The position numbers and the translations under genes were made by a program. The notes under the pieces were generated by a model, which saw only the letters and a program-made list of their open reading frames with translations, was not told where the DNA came from and did not search any database. From Actinomycetota bacterium (lineage in GTDB: Bacteria; Actinomycetota; Actinomycetes; Mycobacteriales; Micromonosporaceae), in contig VAWN01000023.1 in NCBI GenBank assembly GCA_005885555.1, positions 346,675 to 410,674 on the forward strand: a DNA stretch of 64,000 nt, given 5' to 3'. Of the stretch, positions 44,601 through 52,884 are shown one piece after another. Positions within the stretch are counted from its first letter, which is position 1. Each line of letters starts with the position of its first letter.

Positions 44601-45283
44601 AAGTAGTCGGCGTCGGGTTCGGCCGTACCGGCACCCTGTCGTTGAAAGCCGCGCTCGACCAGCTCGGCGTAGGCCCCTGCTTCCACATGTTGGACCTGAT
44701 CAACGGCCCGGACCGCGCGCGCGACCTGCCGTACTGGATCCGGATCGCCGACGGCGAGAAGGTCGACTGGGGTGCGGTCTTCGCACCGTGGCAGTCCACT
44801 GTGGACTGGCCCGCGTGCACCCTCTGGCAGGAACTGGTGGACGCGTTCCCCGCCGCGACGGTCCTTCTCAACGTGCGCGACTTCGACGACTTCTACCGCA
44901 GCTGCGAGAACACCCTGCTCGCCGTCAAGCGGGCCGCCCTCGCCGGCGAGCTGCCACCGGACGCGGCACGCATGGCGTCGCCCGAGCTGTGGCGGGTCAT
45001 CGAGAAGCTCGTCTGGCAGGGCGACTTCCGCGGCCGCTTCGAGGACCGGGACTGGGTTCGCGCGATGTACCACGACCGGATCGCGGCGATCAAGGCCTAC
45101 GTGCCGCCGGAGCGGCTCGTGGTCTGGAACCTCGGCGACGGCTGGGAGCCGATCGCCGACGCGCTCGGCGTCCCGGTACCGGACGACCCGTTCCCACACC
45201 TGCACGACACCAACGAGTTCCGCGCCGCGTGCGGGCTGCCCCCGGTACCCGCCAGGGCGTTGCCCACTCCCGTCAAGGCGTGA
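44597..45283 (+). CDS. Sulfotransferase-family protein (P-loop type)
   Basis: 228 residues. The N-terminal GFGRTGTLSLKAALDQLG is the phosphosulfate-binding loop of the sulfotransferase family common in actinomycetes; RDFDDFYRSCENTLL carries the Arg/Ser that usually contact the 3'-phosphate of PAPS. The C-terminal half (YHDRIAAIKAYVPPERLVVW, NLGDGWEPIADALGVPVP) is also typical. Reaction: transfer of sulfate from PAPS to a hydroxyl group; acceptor unknown. AAAGGAG lies upstream, and the start overlaps the P450 stop, which suggests that the P450 makes the hydroxyl that this enzyme sulfates. Together with the unrelated ASST-like gene at 7019, the cluster has two sulfate-transfer genes. Confidence 0.85.
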   Translation: MKVVGVGFGRTGTLSLKAALDQLGVGPCFHMLDLINGPDRARDLPYWIRIADGEKVDWGAVFAPWQSTVDWPACTLWQELVDAFPAATVLLNVRDFDDFYRSCENTLLAVKRAALAGELPPDAARMASPELWRVIEKLVWQGDFRGRFEDRDWVRAMYHDRIAAIKAYVPPERLVVWNLGDGWEPIADALGVPVPDDPFPHLHDTNEFRAACGLPPVPARALPTPVKA

Positions 45284-45292
45284 CCTGACGGC

Positions 45293-45329
45293 GGCGCCGT
45301 GGTGAGCGTGACCCGCTCACCGCGGCGCC
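45293..45329. terminator. Bidirectional stem-loop terminator between convergent genes
   Basis: A 16-bp stem (GGCGCCGTGGTGAGCG pairing with CGCTCACCGCGGCGCC, one G-U type pair) with a 5-nt loop. It sits directly after the sulfotransferase stop and overlaps the last codons of the convergent MFS gene. It has no T-run, as is usual in actinomycetes. Confidence 0.7.
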
Positions 45330-46669
45330 GTCGCTGTGGTGGGCACGGGAGGCGCCACCGTCTCGGGTACCGCATCCGGCAGCTCGTCTTCCAGGCCGCG
45401 CAGTCGCGGGTTCGCCGCGGCGACCGCGACCGAGAGCGCGATCAGGACGCCCATCACCATCATCAGCAGCGCGATCCCGCGGCCGGGTCCGTTGCCGACC
45501 AGCGTCGCCAGTGCCGGTGACCGGACCCGGTCGCGACCGACCAGCGGTGCGAAGACGCGGTCGACCGCCAGACCCGCCACCGTGTACGCGACGAGCTGCG
45601 GTACCTGCGACACCATGTTCACGATCGAGATGGCCCGACCCATCAGCCGTTGCTCCACCTTGGTCTGCCAGATGGTCTGGTTGGTGCTGATGGCGACGCC
45701 CAGGGCACCCATGAAGATGAAGGCCGCGACCGCTACCAGGACCACGTCCGGCCGCGCCGCGCCGAGCACCGTCGCCGCCGCCATCACCAGCGAGAATCCG
45801 AGGATGCCGCGGACCCGGCGGCGCGGGCCGCCCCGGACGCTCACCGCCACGCTGGTGACGACCATGCCGATGCCGCCCAGGGTCAGCACGGTGCCGAGCG
45901 AGCCGGGGGAGGCGAAGGAGAGGACGAGCGGGGTGATCAACAGGTCGATGAACCCGGCGCTGAAGTTCACCGAGGCGAGGAACACCAGCAGACCCAGCAG
46001 CCCGGGCCGGCCCGCGATGTAGCGCCAGCCCTCCGTGAAGTCCGCCCACAGGCGCAGTTCTCCGGTGGTTGCCGCTTCGTCGGTCGGCGGCGGCGCCGGG
46101 ATCGGTACCGCGAGCAGGGTGAGGATGGCCACCAGGAAGGAGACGAAGTCGACCAGGATGATCCCCTGGATCTGGATGGCGAGAAGTAGGAAGCCGGCGG
46201 TCACCGGCGCCAGCACCTGGCTGGCCGCCACCGCGAACATCCGCAGTCCGTTGACCCGTCCGAGCTGTTCCTTGGCCACCAGCTGGGGCGCCAGGGCGCC
46301 GAAGGCCGGTACCTCCAGCGCGGCGACCAGCGAGCTGACGGCGACGATCGGGAAGACGTGCCAGACCTGGAAGGTGTGCGTGTACAGCAGCACGGCCAGG
46401 ACCAGCGTGATGGCCATGTTGCCGGCGTTGCTCACCAGCAGGGCACGCCTGGTGCCCCACCGGTCGACCAGGGACCCGGCGAACGGGGCGGCGAGGATCG
46501 ACGGCAGCAGGCCCAGCGCGAAGATGACCCCCAGCGTGGTGGCCGAGCCGGTCAGGCGGTACACGTACACGCCCAACGCGAAGCCGCTCAGGCCCGACCC
46601 CAGCAGCGAGAGGAACTGGCCGGCCCAGACGGTCAGGTAGGCGCGCAGGCCGGAGCGGGACTCGGTCAT
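45317..46669 (-). CDS. MFS exporter
   Basis: 450 residues with about 12 hydrophobic segments and the MFS loop 2-3 motif as DRWGTRRALLVSN (about 62-75), after VYRLTGSATTLGVIFALG; the family resembles enterobactin-exporter-like or macrolide-exporter-like MFS proteins. ATG 46669 has AAGGAG upstream and overlaps the thioesterase stop (ATGA), so it is made from the aminotransferase/thioesterase transcript. Being coupled to a cluster thioesterase at the cluster edge, it probably exports the product and gives self-resistance. The C-terminus runs into the terminator stem at 45293-45329. Confidence 0.92.
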   Translation of the reverse strand: MTESRSGLRAYLTVWAGQFLSLLGSGLSGFALGVYVYRLTGSATTLGVIFALGLLPSILAAPFAGSLVDRWGTRRALLVSNAGNMAITLVLAVLLYTHTFQVWHVFPIVAVSSLVAALEVPAFGALAPQLVAKEQLGRVNGLRMFAVAASQVLAPVTAGFLLLAIQIQGIILVDFVSFLVAILTLLAVPIPAPPPTDEAATTGELRLWADFTEGWRYIAGRPGLLGLLVFLASVNFSAGFIDLLITPLVLSFASPGSLGTVLTLGGIGMVVTSVAVSVRGGPRRRVRGILGFSLVMAAATVLGAARPDVVLVAVAAFIFMGALGVAISTNQTIWQTKVEQRLMGRAISIVNMVSQVPQLVAYTVAGLAVDRVFAPLVGRDRVRSPALATLVGNGPGRGIALLMMVMGVLIALSVAVAAANPRLRGLEDELPDAVPETVAPPVPTTATAPR

Positions 46670-47406
46670 GGTCTCTCCTTCACGCCGGAGGTCAGCACGT
46701 CCAGCAGCGCGGCGGGCGCCTCGGTGAACCGGTGGTGACTGCCCTCCAGGAGCACGAAGGTCGTGTCGCCGCACTCGACCCAGCCACCCATCGTCGAGTA
46801 CGCGACCTCGGTGTCCCCGGTCCAGCCGATCGCGGTGATCGGGCAGGGCAGGCGGAACACCTCGGGCATCACATAGCGCTTGTTCGCCTCGACGTCGGCG
46901 CGCAGCACGCTCAGGTGCAGGTCGACCAGTTCGTCGGTGACGGTGCCGCCCAGCTCATGGATCAGCCGCGCCAGCTCGGCGCGCAGCTCGGCGTCGTCCA
47001 TCGACAGGTACCGGCCGGTCGGGCCGTCCTGGGGGGCGACCTCCGACGAGACGTACACCCGGGTGGGCGTGGGCAGCCCGGCGCGGGTCAGCTCAGCGCA
47101 GACCTCGTACCCGGCCAGCGCCGCCCCGCAGTGGCCGAAGAACGCGAAGGGCACGTCGAGGTACGGTTCGAGCCCGGCGACCATGGTCTTGGCCAGCTCC
47201 TGGTAGGTCTCGAAGGTGGGTTCGGCGAACCGCGTCTCGTGGCCGGGCAGCTCGACCGGGAGGAACTCGACGCCGTCGCGCTGGCGCGGCCACTGGCGGT
47301 ACAGGCTCGCCCCGCAGCCGGAGAACGGGATGAGGAAGACCCGGCCGGTGGCCGCCGGCTGCGGCGCGCGCGGCAGCCACCTGTTGCGCTGCCTCTCGTG
47401 GCGCAT
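46666..47406 (-). CDS. Thioesterase, Cys nucleophile (third copy)
   Basis: 246 residues. Features: FLIPFSGCGASLYRQW, VELPGHETRF, the nucleophile elbow FGHCGAA with Cys93 instead of Ser, and the C-terminal His in EGSHHRF. The acid is probably the Asp in GWTGDTEV. It is more distant from the thioesterases at 25023 and 29090 than those are from each other. GGAGGG lies 6 bp before ATG 47406. It is coupled by ATGA to the MFS exporter, and starts 46 bp after the aminotransferase stop. Since none of the NRPS or PKS proteins seen here ends in a TE domain, this or another discrete thioesterase may release the product; editing is the alternative. Confidence 0.88.
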   Translation of the reverse strand: MRHERQRNRWLPRAPQPAATGRVFLIPFSGCGASLYRQWPRQRDGVEFLPVELPGHETRFAEPTFETYQELAKTMVAGLEPYLDVPFAFFGHCGAALAGYEVCAELTRAGLPTPTRVYVSSEVAPQDGPTGRYLSMDDAELRAELARLIHELGGTVTDELVDLHLSVLRADVEANKRYVMPEVFRLPCPITAIGWTGDTEVAYSTMGGWVECGDTTFVLLEGSHHRFTEAPAALLDVLTSGVKERP

Positions 47407-47452
47407 GCGCGGCCCTCCATGCAGTCGCCCGACCCGCCCACGTCCCGGCAGG

Positions 47453-48652
47453 CTAACCCGATCGGCCCAGGGCGCGGCTGTCCTGTGAACCGAGGACACG
47501 CCCCGCTTCCGTCAAGCGGTCGACGAAGGTACCGACCGCCGCCCGGTCGAGGTTGCTCACGCTCACCCGCAGCATGCCCTGGTCCTCGGGCAGGAACGCG
47601 GTTCCGGGTATGAGGAGCGTGTGGTACCTGGTGACGAGGTCGCGCGCGACGTCGTCGGTCGGCCGGTCGGTGAACGGGTGGCGGATCCACCCGAAGAACC
47701 CACCGCACGACAGCAGCTCGAAGCCACCGGGCCGGCCGGCCATGGCCGCGGTGAACCATGCCCGTTGCCGGGCGATGTCGCGCGCCCGCGCGCGGCGCCA
47801 CCCGCGCGCGTGGACCAGACCCGCCCAGGCCGCTTCCTGGCCGATCCGTGGCGCGCAGACCGCCACGCAGTCCAGCAGCTTGCACACCTGCCGGTTGACC
47901 TCCGGCGAGGCCACCACGGCACCTACCCGGTACCCGGGGATCGCCAGGTCCTTGGCGAACGAGTGCAGGCTCACCAGGGTGCGGTCCCAGTGCGGATCGG
48001 CGAACAGGTGGTGGGCCGGCTCGTCGGTGCCGCGGAACGACCGGTACGTCTCGTCGACGATCAGCGCGATGTCGTGCCGCCGTGCCAGCTCCGCGAAGGC
48101 GGCGATGCCCGCGGGGTCGATCGTCACGCCGCTGGGGTTGCCCGGGGTGACCAGCACGATGGCGCGGGTACGTGGCGTGATCAGCGGCTCCGCATCGGCC
48201 GCGCGGGGCACCAGGTCGGGTCCTGGTCGCAGGTACACCGGCCGGATGCCGGTCATCCGCAGCCACATGTCGTGGTTGAAGTAGTACGGCAGCGGCACGA
48301 TCAGCTCGTCACCGGTACCGGCCAATGCCGCGGCGACCAGACTGAACGCCTGGTTGCAGCCGGCGGTGACCACGACGTTGTCCGGGGCGACCGAGCCCTG
48401 GTAGTCGCGGCTCAGCTCCGCGGCGAACGCCTCGCGCAGGTGCGGCAGGCCGGGTACCTCCGTGTAGGTACCACCGTGCCGGCCGCGGGCGATCCGGGTG
48501 ACGTGGTCGACGACCACCGGTGCGGGCGGGTACCGCGGAGCCGCCTGCGCCAGGTCGAGCAGCGCCGGATCGCCTTCGGGCGGGCTGACCAGCGCGTACG
48601 CCGTGCTGATCGGCGAGTCGATCTGGTCGAGTACCCTGCGGTTGACTCGCAC
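47453..48652 (-). CDS. PLP-dependent class I/II aminotransferase
   Basis: 399 residues. Aspartate-aminotransferase fold: VTAGCNQAFSLVAAAL, TPGNPSGVTIDP, IVDETYRSF and the PLP lysine in SLHSFAKDLAIPGYRVG; the C-terminal Arg lies in LRVSVSN. GTG 48652 is used because AAAAGGCGGA lies upstream and the family N-terminus (NRRVLDQIDSPI) begins there. It is the first gene of the leftward aminotransferase-thioesterase-MFS set, so it probably makes a non-standard amino acid or amine for the NRPS. The amino donor and substrate are unknown. Its last codons contain the dyad at 47479-47498. Confidence 0.9.
   Translation of the reverse strand: MRVNRRVLDQIDSPISTAYALVSPPEGDPALLDLAQAAPRYPPAPVVVDHVTRIARGRHGGTYTEVPGLPHLREAFAAELSRDYQGSVAPDNVVVTAGCNQAFSLVAAALAGTGDELIVPLPYYFNHDMWLRMTGIRPVYLRPGPDLVPRAADAEPLITPRTRAIVLVTPGNPSGVTIDPAGIAAFAELARRHDIALIVDETYRSFRGTDEPAHHLFADPHWDRTLVSLHSFAKDLAIPGYRVGAVVASPEVNRQVCKLLDCVAVCAPRIGQEAAWAGLVHARGWRRARARDIARQRAWFTAAMAGRPGGFELLSCGGFFGWIRHPFTDRPTDDVARDLVTRYHTLLIPGTAFLPEDQGMLRVSVSNLDRAAVGTFVDRLTEAGRVLGSQDSRALGRSG
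47479..47498. promoter_or_regulatory. Candidate operator, TGTCCT-N8-AGGACA
   Basis: TGTCCTGTGAACCGAGGACA has perfect 6-bp inverted arms and an 8-bp spacer. It lies 73 bp upstream of the thioesterase start at 47406, inside the end of the aminotransferase gene. It matches the element at 9388 in 16 of 20 positions plus the flanking CGGC. A shared operator for thioesterase-exporter and NRPS operons is likely. Confidence 0.5.
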
Positions 48653-48831
48653 GGTTCTGTCCGCCTTTTCGTCGCGCCTGCGCCAAGCCTCACGGCGGCG
48701 GTACCGCCGCGCCATCCCCGCTTCACGGGACGGGCCCCGGAACTTTCTTGAACCATTCCAGAAGCGTCCTCGTGTGAGGGATGATCCAGGCGCACCCGGC
48801 GCCGGACCGCAGTCCCCCGGGGAGAGACTCG

Positions 48832-49881
48832 ATGTTCGCTGTGACGCCGTCGAAGATCGCGCTGTCGGTCGCCGCGGTGGCCGCGTTCGGTACCGTCGCC
48901 AACGCGTGCGTCGCCATGGTTTCCCTCACGCACAGCCATCCGTCCGCGGCGGGCGCCGCGACGGCCGGCGCGAAGCCCGGCACGGCGGCCAGTGCCCGGC
49001 CCGGCACGGTGATGAACATGCCCGGTATGCAGGTGTCCAGCGCGGCAACCGGGCCCGCGGGAACTGGTGCGACGTTCCTGGTCGCGACGTTCGACGCCGG
49101 CACCGGGTCGCCCGCACACGGCGGGCAGGCGGTCGAGGTGGTACGGATCGAGGGCGACCAGGCGTCGTTCGGCGTGTGGTGGCAGGGCATCGGCGCACCG
49201 ACCGGTAACCACGTCAATGTCGGCGGGGCCGGCCACAACGGGGCGGTGCAGCTTCCGTTCTTCAGCACCCCGGTCCCGGACACCCTCGACGCGGCGGTGG
49301 GCACGTTGACGGTGTCCGACAGCAAGGTACTCGACGCGCTGAAGGTCAACCCGGCCGGTTACTACGCGAGCCTGGACACCGCGCAGTACCCGGGCGGGGC
49401 GCTGCGCGGCCAGCTCCGCCCGCTCGGCCGCCCGGTGGACCTGAGCGCGTTCCTGCACGCCGGCCCGTTGACCGCGCTGCTCGACGGTACCCAGGCGGTG
49501 CAGGTCGACGGCGGTGCGGTGATCGGCGACCGGGGCGGGCACGCCGTGTCGTTCGTCCGGGCGGGCAGGTCCACTGTGGACTTCGCGTTCACCTGGTCGG
49601 GTATCGCGACGCCGACCTACGCGCACATCCACACCGGTGGCATCGGCGCGGACGGGCCACCGGCGCTACCCCTGTTCGCCGCGCCTTCCGGGCTGCCCAG
49701 CACGTTCACCGGGGTCGCCGGTACCGTCGGCGGGCTCGACCCCGACCTGGTCCGGCAGATCGCCAGCCACCCGGCGAACTTCTACGTCAACCTGCACACC
49801 GCCGACTTCCCGGGCGGCGCGGTGCGCGGGCAGCTGTTCGACGCCGGCCACCGCGACGCCGCCCCCACGGTGACCTCCTGA
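48832..49881 (+). CDS. Secreted protein with two CHRD domains
   Basis: 349 residues from ATG 48832, with GGGGAGA upstream; an in-frame ATG at 48781 has no RBS. An N-terminal hydrophobic segment (KIALSVAAVAAFGTVANACVAM) acts as signal or anchor. Two CHRD-type beta domains follow: the first ends with YYASLDTAQYPGGALRGQL, the second with FYVNLHTADFPGGAVRGQL, the family hallmark. An NMPGMQ stretch and several His could bind metal, but this is not shown. It is read divergently from the aminotransferase, about 180 bp away, and does not obviously belong to the biosynthetic cluster. Function of bacterial CHRD proteins is poorly known. Confidence 0.85.
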   Translation: MFAVTPSKIALSVAAVAAFGTVANACVAMVSLTHSHPSAAGAATAGAKPGTAASARPGTVMNMPGMQVSSAATGPAGTGATFLVATFDAGTGSPAHGGQAVEVVRIEGDQASFGVWWQGIGAPTGNHVNVGGAGHNGAVQLPFFSTPVPDTLDAAVGTLTVSDSKVLDALKVNPAGYYASLDTAQYPGGALRGQLRPLGRPVDLSAFLHAGPLTALLDGTQAVQVDGGAVIGDRGGHAVSFVRAGRSTVDFAFTWSGIATPTYAHIHTGGIGADGPPALPLFAAPSGLPSTFTGVAGTVGGLDPDLVRQIASHPANFYVNLHTADFPGGAVRGQLFDAGHRDAAPTVTS

Positions 49882-49897
49882 CACGGTGACCTCCTGA
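49866..49897. repeat. Exact 16-bp tandem duplication across a stop codon
   Basis: Two copies of CACGGTGACCTCCTGA; the first ends in the TGA of the CHRD gene, the second ends 1 bp before the stop of the convergent membrane-protein gene. The second copy is therefore a duplicated gene end in the 16-bp gap. Confidence 0.9.
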
Positions 49898-50296
49898 TCA
49901 GCGCGGCGGTCCGGACCGGATCAGCACCACCAGGCTGGCGATCAGGACGGGCAGCACCGCGAGGTGGTAGGCGATGTCCGGCCAGTGCCCGCCGCGCGCG
50001 GTGAAGCTCAGGCCGACCAGGAAGCCGGCCGTCGCGAACCCGGTCGCCGCGAGACCGATCCCGCGCGCCCGGTCCGGGCGGCGCAGCATGACGACCGCGC
50101 TCACGACGAGGACGGCCCCGATGACCGCCTCCCCGACACCGGCGCCGTCGGGGTTGTACGGTGCGCCGCGCCCCGCGACGAGACCGGACAGGTGCAGTGC
50201 GGAGGCGACCGCCAGCGTCGCCGCGACGGCCGTCAGTACGGCTGCGACCCGGCGCACGTTCCTCGTGCCGGCCGGGATGGTGGTCATGGGGGTCAT
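49898..50296 (-). CDS. Small four-helix membrane protein, unknown function
   Basis: 132 residues (129 if ATG 50287 is used, which has GGGGGA at better distance). Four hydrophobic segments at about residues 17-40, 55-70, 80-100 and 107-126, with Arg-rich loops (LRRPDRARG) and a conserved-looking GLSFTARGGHWPDIAYH between helices 3 and 4. It resembles small DUF-type actinobacterial integral membrane proteins, but I cannot name the family. It is convergent with the CHRD gene, with a 16-bp gap. CGGCTGTCG with a downstream CGACA (50323-50347) lies just upstream and may be regulatory. Confidence 0.75.
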   Translation of the reverse strand: MTPMTTIPAGTRNVRRVAAVLTAVAATLAVASALHLSGLVAGRGAPYNPDGAGVGEAVIGAVLVVSAVVMLRRPDRARGIGLAATGFATAGFLVGLSFTARGGHWPDIAYHLAVLPVLIASLVVLIRSGPPR

Positions 50297-50390
50297 TCCC
50301 CCAGCATCGGCGCGCGCCGCCCGGCTGTCGTCCGACCGGGGGCGACAACCGGGCTACTCCCGGGGGAGTACCGGGGCCGGGCCGGGTGCG

Positions 50391-50816
50391 TCAGCCGGCG
50401 GTACCCCGGGTCCGCTCGGGTACCCACTGCAGCCACACCGCCTGCCACCGGTCGGCTCTCATCAGCTGTCCGATGGTCAGCCCGGTGATGTCGGCCAGAT
50501 CGTCAAGGTCGGTGTCCGGACCGGAGCACCGTTGCGCCCGCATGAGGATGTACGCCCAGAGTTCCTCGTCGTCGAACGGCCGGTCGCGGTACCGGTCGAC
50601 CAGCTGCTTCAGGTGACCGGGCCCGCAGGCGACCAGCCGCCGCTGGCCGTCGAGCGCCGGCCGGTACGGGTCGACCGCCGAGGAGTCGGCAACCGTCGCG
50701 TACAGTTCGCTGCCGTCCCGGATCACCGCGCCGCACAGATCGCACAGCTCGGGTTGTCCACCGGGAACGGCGCTGCCGAACGGTGGTGCTGTCGGGTGTC
50801 GTCGCCGGAACGCCAT
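50391..50816 (-). CDS. Conserved hypothetical protein with Cys motif
   Basis: 141 residues if started at ATG 50816; the frame is open upstream, but that part is low-complexity or antisense to the MFS region. It contains LCDLCGAVI (CxxC) and a later ACGPGHL, which may form a zinc site, then DRPFDDEELWAYILMRAQR and an ADITGLTIGQLMRADRWQ helix pair. This pattern is seen in actinomycete hypothetical proteins of unknown role. The RBS is weak, so the start is uncertain. It is divergent from the MFS gene at 51036. Confidence 0.65.
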   Translation of the reverse strand: MAFRRRHPTAPPFGSAVPGGQPELCDLCGAVIRDGSELYATVADSSAVDPYRPALDGQRRLVACGPGHLKQLVDRYRDRPFDDEELWAYILMRAQRCSGPDTDLDDLADITGLTIGQLMRADRWQAVWLQWVPERTRGTAG

Positions 50817-51035
50817 GTCATCCAGTTCATCGGCCCGGCCGCCCGGCCACCACGGGAGTTCTACCGAGGCCGCCACGGAAAAGTACGTAGGTACCTCGTT
50901 CGGGTACAGCTGCATCCGAATGAGCCCACAGTCGAAATGACCATACAACTGTTCGTACCCTGTCCTGGAAGGCCGGCGGCGGAGCGGGCCACGGCACCAC
51001 CGCACGGCCTCCACCTGTGGAATCGAGGTGGCTCG

Positions 51036-52718
51036 GTGGAGACGCGCCTGCGGCTGTTCATGGTCGACGAATCGGGATTGCGCCATCCGGCGTTGATGAC
51101 GGTCATGGCGATCATCGGGCTGGCGCTCAACGCCGGTGCCTGGTTCATGATCGGCGTTGTGGTGCGGCCGTTGGAGCTGGGCTCCGCCGGGGCCGCCCTG
51201 CTCCTGGCGGTGCCGGTCGCCGTCGGATCGGCCGCCCGGGTACCGGCCGGTGCGCTCACCGACCGGTACGGTGCCCGGGTCGTCATGCCGGTGGTGAGCC
51301 TGATCAGCGCCGGCTCGGTACTCGCGCTCACCTTCGTCGACTCCGGCCCCGCACTGGTCGCCGTGGCGGTCGCCCTCGGGCTGGCCGGCACGGCCTTCGC
51401 GGTGGGCGCCTCCCTGGTCGCCCGCGCGGGTAAGCCCCGGCGGCGCGGGCTGCGGCTGAGCGTGTTCGGGGCCGGAGTCATCGGCGCGGCGCCGATCCTG
51501 GGCGCGGTACCGCTGCTGGACCGTGCCGCCTGGCACGCCGTCACCGTGGGCCTGGGCGCCGTGCTCGCCGGGTACGCCGTGGTCGCCGCGCTGGTCATCC
51601 GCGACGCTCCGGCACCGGCCCATCGCGGGTCACTGCCGAGGTACACGCTCGACGTGCTGCGCCCACCGGCCACCCGGCAGTGGTGCCTGCTCTTCGCGGC
51701 GGCCTGCGGCCCACTGCTCGCCGTCGCGCTGTTCCTGTCCCGGTACCTGTACAGCACCTACCATCAGGCCCTCGGGTCGGCCGCGCTGTACGCGGCGGTG
51801 TTCGTCGGCGCCGCCGCGGTCACCCGGCCGGCGGGTGGCTGGCTCACCGCGCGGTACCGGCCGGCGCCGCTGCTGGCCGGGTGCTACCTGCTGGTCGCCG
51901 CGCTGGGCGTGCTGATCGCGTTCGAGCCGCCGCTGCCGGTGGTGATCACGGCTCTGGTCGGCGTCGCGGTGGCCGCGGGTACCGCTGCCGGCGGGCTGCT
52001 GTACGTGATCGGCCGGGCGGTACCGCCGGAGCAGACCGGCCTGGTCATCGGCGTGGTCGGTGCGGCCGGCGGGCTGAGCGGCCTGCTGATGACGGCGCTG
52101 CTCGGCGTGGTGCACGCGCTGGATGCCAGCTACACGATCGGCATCATGCTGCTGTCCGGCGTCGCCGCCGCGGCGAGCTACCTGTGCCGCCGGCATGAGT
52201 GGTTCGACGCGCTGAGCTTCCCGACGCTGCATGCCACGCCGGCCGCTCTCGCGGACGCGAAGTACACGGCGACGGGTACCACCGCGGTGACCCTGGCGGC
52301 GGCGGACACCGTGGCGCGCCCCGGCACGGTACCGGCGGTCCTGGCGGAGCTGGCCACCCGGCGCGAGCTGGTCGTCGTGTACGGCCATGACGCGCCGCCG
52401 GTGGGTTCCCTGTCGCCACTGCAACTGGTCGCCGCGATCCGCGACCGCCTGCCGCGGCACCGGGTCGCCGGGTTCGTCGTCGACGCGGGCGACCCGTCGT
52501 CCGCCGAGTACGACCTCATCGCGGACCTGCTCGCCGACGGTGGTGTCGCGGTCGCCGTGGTCGACGCCGCCGACCCCGCCCGCGCCGCCGCGGCGCTGGC
52601 CGACCGGGTCGGCGCGGACTCGGTCCTGCGGCTCGTCCTCGACCCGCGCGACGGCGTGCGCCTGGAGGCCGAATCCGGGGCCGCCGACGCCGCCCGGCGG
52701 GCGGGTGCGCTGACGTAA
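51036..52718 (+). CDS. NarK-like MFS transporter with cytoplasmic C-terminal domain
   Basis: 560 residues from GTG 51036 with GAGGTG upstream. Residues about 15-395 form 12 hydrophobic segments with the nitrate/nitrite porter-like start (MTVMAIIGLALNAGAWFMIG, then RVPAGALTDRYGARVVMPV) typical of NarK-type MFS proteins. Residues about 420-560 are soluble: ELVVVYGHDAPPVGSLSPLQ, RHRVAGFVVDAGD and a repeated VVDAADPARAA look like an alpha/beta nucleotide- or regulator-type fold that I do not recognise. NarK proteins import nitrate or export nitrite, but no nitrate genes are nearby, so the substrate is open. The preceding 220 bp (50817-51035) hold no gene. An inverted repeat follows the stop. Confidence 0.8.
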   Translation: METRLRLFMVDESGLRHPALMTVMAIIGLALNAGAWFMIGVVVRPLELGSAGAALLLAVPVAVGSAARVPAGALTDRYGARVVMPVVSLISAGSVLALTFVDSGPALVAVAVALGLAGTAFAVGASLVARAGKPRRRGLRLSVFGAGVIGAAPILGAVPLLDRAAWHAVTVGLGAVLAGYAVVAALVIRDAPAPAHRGSLPRYTLDVLRPPATRQWCLLFAAACGPLLAVALFLSRYLYSTYHQALGSAALYAAVFVGAAAVTRPAGGWLTARYRPAPLLAGCYLLVAALGVLIAFEPPLPVVITALVGVAVAAGTAAGGLLYVIGRAVPPEQTGLVIGVVGAAGGLSGLLMTALLGVVHALDASYTIGIMLLSGVAAAASYLCRRHEWFDALSFPTLHATPAALADAKYTATGTTAVTLAAADTVARPGTVPAVLAELATRRELVVVYGHDAPPVGSLSPLQLVAAIRDRLPRHRVAGFVVDAGDPSSAEYDLIADLLADGGVAVAVVDAADPARAAAALADRVGADSVLRLVLDPRDGVRLEAESGAADAARRAGALT

Positions 52719-52726
52719 ACGCGCAG

Positions 52727-52742
52727 GGGCGTATTTACGCCC
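52727..52742. promoter_or_regulatory. 16-bp inverted repeat GGGCGTATTTACGCCC
   Basis: Perfect 7-bp arms with a 2-bp centre, 9 bp after the MFS stop and 142 bp before the secreted peptidase gene. The outer GTAAACGC at 52715 also pairs with GCGTATTTAC, so alternative hairpins exist. It could be a weak terminator or an operator for the peptidase gene. Confidence 0.4.
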
Positions 52743-52884
52743 GCCACTACCATATTCCGACTCTCCTCCGCGCCGTGCGAAGATCGCCGCAGGTCGGGCC
52801 GGGTATACCCACCCAGGCGGCCCGGCCTGCTGACGCCTGCCTGCGGTTGGCGTCCTGGCGCGACTTCCCAAGAGGAGAACGCTG

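Noticed and set aside
50817-51623. Longer minus-strand protein continuing upstream of the Cys-motif hypothetical
   Set aside because: The extension runs antisense through the MFS membrane segments and has shadow-type composition.
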